Of a stretch of 48,408 nt of DNA, positions 42,640 to 48,408 are shown in pieces; the first letter of the stretch is position 1; each line of letters starts with the position of its first letter. The notes beneath the pieces were generated by a model. That model saw only the letters and a list, made by a program, of their open reading frames with translations. It did not search any database and was not told the origin of the DNA. A program made the position numbers and the translations under genes. Source of the DNA: an uncultured Collinsella sp. (GTDB lineage: Bacteria > Actinomycetota > Coriobacteriia > Coriobacteriales > Coriobacteriaceae); contig USDH01000001.1 in the NCBI GenBank assembly GCA_900553415.1, forward strand, positions 1 to 48,408. The letters are read 5' to 3'.

Positions 42640-43605
42640 ATGGCTGCAGGCAAAACCTTCTATGACATCCTGGGCGTATCCAAGAGCGCCTCCGACAAAG
42701 AGATCAAGAGCGCGTTTCGCAAGCTCGCGCAAAAATATCACCCCGATGCCGGCGGCGACGAGGCCAAGTTCAAGGAGATCAGCGAGGCCTACGAGACGCT
42801 TTCGGACGAGAAGAAGCGCAAAGAGTACGACCAGATGCTCATGTTTGGCGGCATGCCGGGCGCGGGCGGCGCATATGGCGGCGGCTACGGTGCCGGCGCG
42901 GGCGCCAGCGGCTGGGGCGACATCTTCGACAGCATCTTTAGCGGCAACGGCGCCTGGGGCAGCGATTGGGGCTCGGGCTTTGCCGGGGCTGCGGGCGCTG
43001 CCGCTGCCGGCGCGGGTCGCAGCCGCGCTCGCAAGGGCGGCGACCTGTCGCTGACCGTCGATGTTTCGGCCGAGGACGCGTTTCGCGGCGTGACGCACAA
43101 GGTCACCTATCGCATTCCCTCGACAGGCGAGCAGCAGACCATCACGGTCTCGGTGCCCGCGGGCGCGGTCGATGGCGGCAAGCTACGCTACAAGCGTCGC
43201 GGCGAGTATGGCGTTGCGGGTGGCGAGCGCGGCGACCTGGTCGTGACCACGCATGTGGAGGAGCACCCGCTGTTCAAGCGCAAAGGCGCCGACGTGACCA
43301 TGGAGGTACCGGTCTCGGTCTACGAGGCGGCGCTCGGCTGCACGGTGGACGTGCCCACACCCGGCGGTGCGACGGTCCGTTTGAAAGTGCCCGCGGGTAC
43401 CCAGACGGGCAAGAAGTTCCGCTTTAAGGAGATGGGAGCGCCCGACGTTAAGCACCGTGGCCGTACGGGCGCGCTGCTCGTCGAGATCAAGGTGCAGGTC
43501 CCCACGAACCTATCCGATGACGAGCGCGATGCCATGACCAAGCTGCGCGAGGCCGACACGCGCGACTATCGCGAGAAGGTCAACCGTTACAAGGCGACGT
43601 ACTAG
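42640..43605 (+). CDS. dnaJ: DnaJ-type co-chaperone without zinc finger
   Basis: Hsp40 of 321 residues that stimulates DnaK. J-domain at 1-75 with the HPD motif in KYHPDAGG. A Gly/Ala-rich stretch (about 75-130) follows. Two beta-barrel substrate domains (about 135-310: DLSLTVDVSAEDAFRG, VPAGTQTGKKFRFKEMG) make up the rest. The four CxxCxGxG repeats of full DnaJ are absent, so it is type II (CbpA-like) by domain content, although it occupies the dnaJ place in the operon. AGGAGAGGAG precedes the start. Confidence 0.93.
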   Translation: MAAGKTFYDILGVSKSASDKEIKSAFRKLAQKYHPDAGGDEAKFKEISEAYETLSDEKKRKEYDQMLMFGGMPGAGGAYGGGYGAGAGASGWGDIFDSIFSGNGAWGSDWGSGFAGAAGAAAAGAGRSRARKGGDLSLTVDVSAEDAFRGVTHKVTYRIPSTGEQQTITVSVPAGAVDGGKLRYKRRGEYGVAGGERGDLVVTTHVEEHPLFKRKGADVTMEVPVSVYEAALGCTVDVPTPGGATVRLKVPAGTQTGKKFRFKEMGAPDVKHRGRTGALLVEIKVQVPTNLSDDERDAMTKLREADTRDYREKVNRYKATY

Positions 43606-43677
43606 GGCGGTCGCGGCGCGCGCCCGCGCCCGCGGGCTTATGATGGACGATAACGAGACGGAAAGGGGTCAGGTAGC

Positions 43678-44094
43678 ATGGCCGAGGACAATAGGAACAA
43701 ACCGCTGTACATGATCAGCGTGGCGGCCGAGCTGACCGGCATGCATCCGCAGACTCTGCGCGTCTACGAGTCTAAGGGCCTGGTGAACCCCCAGCGCTCG
43801 GGCGGTAACACACGCCTGTATTCGCGTGCCGATATCGAGCGTCTGGAGCTCATCAACCAGCTGACTGACGAGGGTATCAACCTTGCCGGCGTGGTGCGCA
43901 TTCTCGATATGAAGGAGCGTGCCGAGGAGCGCGAGCGCGAGAACGAGAAGCTCCGCGTTCGCGTGCGCCAGCTCGAGGATGAGCTGCACGAGTACAAGAT
44001 GCAGAAGAAGATCACCGCCCTGGCCCCGCGCGATGGCTCGGTTAACCCCGAGCAAGTCATGCGCAAGCTGCTAGGTACGGGTAGCGACCTATAG
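43678..44094 (+). CDS. hspR: Heat-shock repressor HspR (MerR family)
   Basis: Protein of 138 residues. MerR-type helix-turn-helix at about 10-80 (MISVAAELTGMHPQTLRVYE, then GGNTRLYSRADIERL), then a coiled coil (about 82-110) and a short tail. HspR represses the dnaK operon with DnaK as co-repressor in actinobacteria. Its place at the operon end gives autoregulation. AAGGGGTCAGGT precedes ATG 43678. Confidence 0.94.
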   Translation: MAEDNRNKPLYMISVAAELTGMHPQTLRVYESKGLVNPQRSGGNTRLYSRADIERLELINQLTDEGINLAGVVRILDMKERAEERERENEKLRVRVRQLEDELHEYKMQKKITALAPRDGSVNPEQVMRKLLGTGSDL

Positions 44095-44110
44095 CTCCGC
44101 CGACGCTGCC

Positions 44111-44145
44111 GGGCACTCATTGGGGACAGACTTAAATGAGTGCCC
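44111..44145 (+). repeat. GGGAC-loop hairpin after hspR
   Basis: Perfect 11-bp stem GGGCACTCATT/AATGAGTGCCC around GGGGACAGACTTA. It is the longest-stemmed copy of the family in this window; the stem differs from copies at 10767 and 15386 but remains paired. Confidence 0.82.
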
Positions 44146-44152
44146 GCAGAAT

Positions 44153-44216
44153 GAGAGTGGATAATCTCCCGTTTTTGGCCTGTTTGCAGGCTCAAAGTGG
44201 GAGATTATCCACTCTC
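44153..44216 (+). repeat. Inverted repeat, GTGGATAATCTCCC family, copy 2
   Basis: Perfect 18-bp arms (44153-44170, 44199-44216). Partner of 16218. With the hairpin at 44111 it fills the gap between hspR and the hydratase gene. Confidence 0.85.
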
Positions 44217-44380
44217 GTCATTTCGGCGTCTAAGTCTGCCCTCGGCACCCAACTCGTTCTTTACTTTACCTAGATAAAGTGAACGTGCAGATTCGTAACC
44301 CACTCGCAACCGTTCTATGGCACGATATTGAACGAATGTATGCTATGCGCCCAAATCTTTTGGGCAGAGTGGGAGACAGT

Positions 44381-46681
44381 ATGGTCAAGCTGTACGAGGA
44401 CGGCATCTACCTGCGCGGCGGCAGCGAGGTCGTGCCTGCGGCCGAGGCTGCTGAGCGCGGCATTACGAAGACGCCCGAGGATGCCAAGCGCGGAACCATC
44501 GCGTATTCGATCCTCCAAGCACACAATACGTCCGGCGACCCCGAGGCACTCAAGATTCGCTTCGACGCCATGGCGAGCCACGACATCACCTTTGTCGGCA
44601 TCATCCAAACGGCGCGTGCCTCGGGCATGGAGCAGTTCCCGCTGCCCTACGTGCTCACCAACTGCCATAACTCGCTGTGCGCCGTGGGCGGCACCATCAA
44701 CGAGGACGACCACGTCTTTGGCCTCTCGGCTGCCAAGAAGTACGGTGGCATCTTCGTTCCGCCGCATATCGCCGTTATCCACTCCTTTATGCGCGAGAAC
44801 TTTGCCGGTTGCGGCAAGATGATCTTGGGTTCCGACTCGCACACCCGCTACGGCGCTCTGGGCACTATGGCCGTGGGCGAGGGCGGCGGCGAGCTGGCAA
44901 AGCAACTGCTGCGCGACACCTACGACGTCGCCTATCCCGGCGTTGTCGCCATCTACCTCACGGGCGCCCCGCGCCCCGGCGTCGGCCCGCACGACGTTGC
45001 GCTCGCCATCATCCGCGCTGTCTTTGCCAAGGGTTACGTCAAGAACAAGGTCATGGAGTTTGTGGGCCCCGGCATCGCGAGCATGACGACCGATTACCGC
45101 AACGGCGTCGACGTCATGACCACCGAGACCACCTGCCTGTCGAGCATCTGGGCCACTGACGAGGACACGCATGCATTCCTGACCATGCACGGCCGCGGCG
45201 ACGACTACCGCGAGCTCAAGCCCGCCGATGTCGCCTACTACGACGGCTGCGTCGAGGTCGATCTGTCGAGCATCAAGCCCATGATCGCGCTGCCGTTCCA
45301 TCCTTCCAACGGCTTTGAGATCGACGAGCTCAACGAGAACCTCGAGGACATCCTGCACGAGGTCGAGCTCGAGGCCGCCAAGATCGGCGAGGGCAAGACA
45401 CACTTTAGCCTGCTCGACAAGATCGTCGACGGCAAACTGCGCGTGCAGCAGGGCGTTATCGCCGGCTGCTCGGGCGGCAACTACGACTCCGTGGTCCAGG
45501 CTGCCCGCGTGCTCAAGGGCGCCAACACCGGCTGCGGCGAGTTCTCGCTGTCGGTCTATCCCACGAGCCAGCCCGTGGCGCTCGAACTCACGCGCCGTGG
45601 CTACATTTACGACCTTATGGAGGCCGGCGCGATCGTGCGCACGGCGTTCTGCGGCCCGTGCTTTGGCGCCGGCGACACGCCTGCCAACAACGGCCTGTCC
45701 ATCCGCCACACCACGCGCAATTTCCCCAACCGTGAGGGCTCCAAGCCGGGCAATGGCCAGTTGAGCGCCGTGGCTCTGATGGACGCTCGCTCCATTGCGG
45801 CGACGGCTGCCAACGGCGGCGTCCTGACGCCGGCGACCGACCTACCCGAGGAGACTTGGGACGAGGCCTGCGAGTACACCTTCGACGACGCTCCCTACAA
45901 GAAGCGCGTGTACTGGGGCTTTGGCAAGGCTGAGCCCGCCGACGAGCTGGTCGAGGGCCCCAACATCAAGCCGTGGCCCGCGATGGAGCCGCTCGGCGAC
46001 GATATCCTGCTCAAGGTTTGCTCCAAGATCATGGACCCGGTCACTACGACCGACGAGCTCATTCCCTCGGGCGAGACGAGCTCCTTCCGCTCCAACCCGC
46101 TGGGCCTGGCCGAGTTTACGCTGAGCCGCCGCGACCCGGCCTACGTGGGCCGTTCCAAGGAGGTTGACGCGGTAGAAAAGCGCCGCGTGGCCGGCGAGGC
46201 CACGGGCGACCTGGCGGCGCTCGATGCCGAGCTTGCCGGCGTGTTTGAGGCGCTGGCCGGCGCGGGCATCGCGGCCGATGCCAAGGCGACCGAGTATGGC
46301 TCCATGCTCTACGCCAAGAAGCCGGGCGACGGTTCTGCCCGCGAGCAGGCCGCGAGCTGCCAGCGCGTAATTGGCGGCCTGGCCAACATCGTCCACGAGT
46401 ACGCCACCAAGCGCTATCGCTCCAACGTGATGAACTGGGGCATGGTGCCCTTCCAGATGGAGACGGAGCCCAACTTTGAGGTGGGCGACTACGTCTTTGT
46501 GCCGGGTATCCGTGCCGCGCTCGATGGCGACCTCAAGAACATCGCCGCCTACGTGGTGCGCGCCGACGGCACGGTCGAGCAGATTGAGCTTTACATTGCC
46601 GATATGACGGCCGAGGAGCGTGCCATCGTCAAGGCCGGCTGCCTGATCAACTACAACAAGTTCAAGGCCGCTGCCGAGTAA
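44381..46681 (+). CDS. Aconitase-family hydratase
   Basis: Iron-sulfur hydro-lyase of 766 residues. The cluster cysteines are C363 (AGCSGGN), C424 and C427 (FCGPCFG), close to the spacing in aconitase. GSDSHTRYGALGTMAVGEGG and the swivel-domain text NREGSKPGNGQLSAVALMDARSIAATAANGG (read in parts) support the family. Length and layout resemble the E. coli YbhJ-type hydratases more than AcnA (about 890) or AcnB. It may interconvert citrate and isocitrate or act on another hydroxy acid. ATG 44381 has GGGAGA upstream; the frame to 44279 includes promoter-like sequence. Confidence 0.85.
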   Translation: MVKLYEDGIYLRGGSEVVPAAEAAERGITKTPEDAKRGTIAYSILQAHNTSGDPEALKIRFDAMASHDITFVGIIQTARASGMEQFPLPYVLTNCHNSLCAVGGTINEDDHVFGLSAAKKYGGIFVPPHIAVIHSFMRENFAGCGKMILGSDSHTRYGALGTMAVGEGGGELAKQLLRDTYDVAYPGVVAIYLTGAPRPGVGPHDVALAIIRAVFAKGYVKNKVMEFVGPGIASMTTDYRNGVDVMTTETTCLSSIWATDEDTHAFLTMHGRGDDYRELKPADVAYYDGCVEVDLSSIKPMIALPFHPSNGFEIDELNENLEDILHEVELEAAKIGEGKTHFSLLDKIVDGKLRVQQGVIAGCSGGNYDSVVQAARVLKGANTGCGEFSLSVYPTSQPVALELTRRGYIYDLMEAGAIVRTAFCGPCFGAGDTPANNGLSIRHTTRNFPNREGSKPGNGQLSAVALMDARSIAATAANGGVLTPATDLPEETWDEACEYTFDDAPYKKRVYWGFGKAEPADELVEGPNIKPWPAMEPLGDDILLKVCSKIMDPVTTTDELIPSGETSSFRSNPLGLAEFTLSRRDPAYVGRSKEVDAVEKRRVAGEATGDLAALDAELAGVFEALAGAGIAADAKATEYGSMLYAKKPGDGSAREQAASCQRVIGGLANIVHEYATKRYRSNVMNWGMVPFQMETEPNFEVGDYVFVPGIRAALDGDLKNIAAYVVRADGTVEQIELYIADMTAEERAIVKAGCLINYNKFKAAAE

Positions 46682-46696
46682 CGCACTTAATTGTCC

Positions 46697-46770
46697 GCCC
46701 GGGGCTTACCCTTTCCCGCCCGCTCACGCGCTTCGCGAGGGTCGCGTTCGGGAAAGGGTAAGCCCCGGGC
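46697..46770 (+). repeat. Long inverted repeat after the hydratase gene
   Basis: Perfect 21-bp arms (46697-46717, 46750-46770) beginning GCCCGGGGCTTACCC. The loop contains a smaller stem, GCGCTTCGCG. No T run follows. Different in sequence from the other repeat families. Confidence 0.8.
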
Positions 46771-46822
46771 TACATTTCGGCGTTCTCGTTGGGTCTTGAG
46801 GGACGCTAAAAAAGACTTGCTT

Positions 46823-46856
46823 GAAGCCGCTTCTCTTAATGGGGCGGCTTCTTTTT
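46823..46856 (+). terminator. Rho-independent terminator of the hydratase gene
   Basis: GAAGCCGC/GCGGCTTC stem with a 13-nt loop, followed by five T. Confidence 0.85.
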
Positions 46857-46863
46857 GTCGAAA

Positions 46864-46898
46864 ACCGCCACAAAGGGGACAAGCGCCTTTGTGGTGGT
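46864..46898 (+). repeat. GGGAC-loop hairpin
   Basis: 13-bp stem ACCGCCACAAAGG/CCTTTGTGGTGGT (one G-T pair) around GGACAAGCG. Copies at 14110 and 47717. Confidence 0.8.
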
Positions 46899-46950
46899 GG
46901 GGCGAGCTCGATATTGCCGCGCTCGTTGAGGGGCAGTTCAATAAATGTCC

Positions 46951-47211
46951 CTACAGGATTTCATCCGGGTTGGCGGGTTTGGTTGTTTTGGGGATGCCGA
47001 GTTTGGAGGACGCGAAATCGTCAACATTGTCCTTAATTCCGTCTTTGGTGTAGACAGTGACCATATAGGTGCTGTGTCCGAATTCGCCCTTGTCGCGTGT
47101 TGCCCAGGCATCCCAGTAGGCGGCCCCGTTTCGCCCTTTGATTTTTCCGACACGGCGGAGTTCTGTTCGCTTTAATTTCTGGTTGCTATAGATGGTTCGG
47201 TGAGCCCGCAC
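46951..47211 (-). CDS. Small protein, possibly the frameshifted C-terminal half of the preceding gene
   Basis: Frame of 86 residues from ATG 47211, with LKRTELRRVGKIKGR and YWDAWATRDKGEFGHSTYM. It overlaps the end of the upstream gene by 40 nt in another frame and has no clear ribosome site. Joining the two near 47190 (after CGLTEPSI, continuing YSNQKLKRTEL) would give one protein of about 215 residues, so a single-base frameshift is likely. If separate, it is a basic cytoplasmic protein. Unknown function. Confidence 0.5.
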   Translation of the reverse strand: MRAHRTIYSNQKLKRTELRRVGKIKGRNGAAYWDAWATRDKGEFGHSTYMVTVYTKDGIKDNVDDFASSKLGIPKTTKPANPDEIL

Positions 47212-47606
47212 TGTCCAAGCATCTTGTCGAGGACTTGGTTCATGTGGCGCTCATCGGTGTTTGGTGCGTAGTCGTAGGCGAGGGTGATGGAGTCGAGTGG
47301 CTGGTCGTCGATTAGATAGTTTAGCGCCTGAGGTCCAAGGCAGAAATAGGGGGAGCATCCGTCGATCTGACCGAGCAGTGGCAACTTTGACTGCCAAATT
47401 CCGGTGGGAATTCCATCTTCGTAAAACACGCCGCGACAGATAAAGGAGAGCGAGGTGGCACGCGAGCCGGCGTCGACCATTCCGCATAAATCGAAGGGCG
47501 AGGTGATACCAAGGGAAAAGGGCGTGATGACGATAAGGAAGAGCATCACGATGGGTATGGCGAGAATGGCGATGACGTTGCGACCGGTGGAATGAGGCGG
47601 CTTCAT
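47172..47606 (-). CDS. Membrane-anchored protein of unknown function (possibly N-terminal part of a frameshifted gene)
   Basis: Protein of 144 residues with one N-terminal membrane helix (about 10-32, NVIAILAIPIVMLFLIVI) and an outside domain holding five Cys (FDLCGMVD, FICRGVF, GCSPYFCLG, GQCGLTE). AGGAG lies 6 nt before ATG 47606. The frame ends soon after the last Cys, just where the next frame (46951-47211) opens. I do not recognise the family. The neighbour at 47841 has a similar single-helix layout, so the two may be related in role. Confidence 0.65.
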   Translation of the reverse strand: MKPPHSTGRNVIAILAIPIVMLFLIVITPFSLGITSPFDLCGMVDAGSRATSLSFICRGVFYEDGIPTGIWQSKLPLLGQIDGCSPYFCLGPQALNYLIDDQPLDSITLAYDYAPNTDERHMNQVLDKMLGQCGLTEPSIATRN

Positions 47607-47716
47607 ATGCGCTCCTCGAGACAAAGATCTGTTGAGGATAGGCAGAAATGGATATGTTCAGAGAACAATTCAAGTTTAATCTCATGGTGCGAGATGGTCG
47701 ACCGTTAGCGTCGAAA

Positions 47717-47751
47717 ACCACCACAAAGGTGCCTGTCCCCTTTGTGGTGGT
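47717..47751 (+). repeat. GGGAC-loop hairpin (opposite orientation)
   Basis: Perfect 13-bp stem ACCACCACAAAGG/CCTTTGTGGTGGT around TGCCTGTCC. It reads as the reverse orientation of 14110; the wobble pair of 46864 is a full pair here. Confidence 0.82.
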
Positions 47752-47770
47752 GAGGAGCGCGCGGCTTCTT

Positions 47771-47799
47771 TTGGTAATAATGCTGGCTGGCGATATCAT
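47771..47799 (+). promoter_or_regulatory. Promoter for the last gene
   Basis: TTGGTA (-35, 47771-47776), 17-nt spacer, TATCAT (-10, 47794-47799), 41 nt before the GTG start. Confidence 0.5.
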
Positions 47800-47840
47800 T
47801 AGTGCAGGTAGCGAAGGTTTGCGTTGCGAGGTGCTTTGCT

Positions 47841-48408
47841 GTGAGAATTCCTGCCCTTATTGGATTGATTGTTTTGGCGCTTGCGATTACCGTGGTTGGC
47901 ATGGGCACTGTCGGCATGGCGTTTCTACCTGCTGCGGTGACGGAGCCGGTGGTCAAGCCTGTGACTCAATCTGTCGAACTTCTGACCGGCGACGACAAGC
48001 CCGAGACCATTACCGTTGATTTTGATGAGCAGCCGGCTGTGCTGGGTATTAGCAATTATCCGCGTATTCAGCTTGGGGCCATGCGCTATACCACGGATAC
48101 AAGCCTGATCGATAGGGCGTCCGAGCTACTCAAGGGCAAAACATTTAAGCGTTGGTACGGATATGCGTCCTATCGGGCAAAAGCGAACGACATGGTTGGC
48201 GGATGCCACTCTTCCATCGAGCTGGACACTGCAAACGGCGCAAAGTTATGTGATGTCTCGTACGATCCGGGCTACGAGGGCAATAAGGGTCCGGGCATCT
48301 ACATCATGGACGGCGATGTCGCCTATGTCATGGAGGGCGACCAGACCGAGCTCAACGATTTTATGGGTCAGTGTATCCAAGATGCCTATAAACAGACCTG
48401 CTTGCCTG
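47841..48408 (+). CDS. Membrane-anchored or secreted protein (3' end outside window)
   Basis: From GTG 47841 the frame is open to the window edge (189 residues). It begins with a membrane helix (about 4-30, LIGLIVLALAITVVG), then a Pro/Thr/Val linker and an outside domain (GISNYPRIQLGAMRYTTD, then WYGYASYRAKAND) with Cys in GGCHS, KLCDV, GQCIQ and QTCLP. GAGGTG lies about 8 nt before GTG. Family not recognised. The Cys-containing outside domain and single helix resemble the gene at 47172 in layout only. Confidence 0.75.
   Translation, partial: MRIPALIGLIVLALAITVVGMGTVGMAFLPAAVTEPVVKPVTQSVELLTGDDKPETITVDFDEQPAVLGISNYPRIQLGAMRYTTDTSLIDRASELLKGKTFKRWYGYASYRAKANDMVGGCHSSIELDTANGAKLCDVSYDPGYEGNKGPGIYIMDGDVAYVMEGDQTELNDFMGQCIQDAYKQTCLP

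Overview
The window looks like chromosome of a high-GC, anaerobic, gut-type actinobacterium of the Coriobacteriia, most likely Collinsella or a close relative. This is inferred from gene content and style: a dnaK-grpE-dnaJ-hspR heat-shock operon, LuxR- and LytTR-type signalling, PTS sugar genes, [NiFe]-hydrogenase maturation genes, a desulfoferrodoxin-type domain and many intergenic palindromes. No rRNA or tRNA gene was found, so the placement cannot be confirmed here.

Layout. 1-2.1 kb: end of a large beta-rich surface-type protein, then an IS200-like insertion sequence with only tnpA. 2.2-6.2 kb: a coupled three-gene signalling operon (7TM sensor, histidine kinase, LuxR response regulator) whose regulator is broken by a frameshift. 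6.3-10.6 kb (minus): lipoprotein, SPFH protein, membrane zinc-ribbon protein and DUF4428-type protein, recalling the Bacillus ydjG/ydjI membrane-stress genes. 10.8-14.2 kb: a LuxR remnant, then mgtA with a possible leader peptide. 14.5-16.2 kb: pyrE and an XRE regulator fused to a complete desulfoferrodoxin. 16.3-23.4 kb: sugar metabolism (RpiR regulator, a large glycoside hydrolase with divergent AraC regulator, GH1 6-phospho-beta-glucosidase, PTS EIIA). 23.7-25.4 kb: lipoprotein and phosphoglycolate phosphatase. 25.5-31.4 kb (minus): small unknown gene-nikR-hypF-hypC-hypD-hypE, nickel sensing next to hydrogenase maturation. 31.6-34.7 kb: thioredoxin, an unknown gene, and an AgrC/LytTR two-component pair. 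35-38.9 kb: nadA-nadB-nadC-niaR, NAD synthesis with its own repressor and a 19-bp inverted repeat over the promoter. 39-44.1 kb: ferredoxin and the heat-shock operon. 44.4-46.7 kb: an aconitase-family hydratase. 46.9-48.4 kb: small membrane or secreted proteins, the last cut by the window edge.

The most unusual layer lies between the genes. At least five kinds of inverted repeat recur, and several copies differ by paired substitutions that keep the stem. The two best cases are (a) three copies (15.1, 17.2 and 24.2 kb) of an element of about 145 nt, a small hairpin followed by a long hairpin with a tetraloop tip, where the sequence changes but the fold is kept; and (b) short hairpins of variable stem whose loops carry GGGAC, including one pair in inverted orientation like a REPIN. 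Other points of interest are the XRE-desulfoferrodoxin fusion, the NiaR operator-promoter layout, the broken response regulator and the structured tail of the IS200 element.
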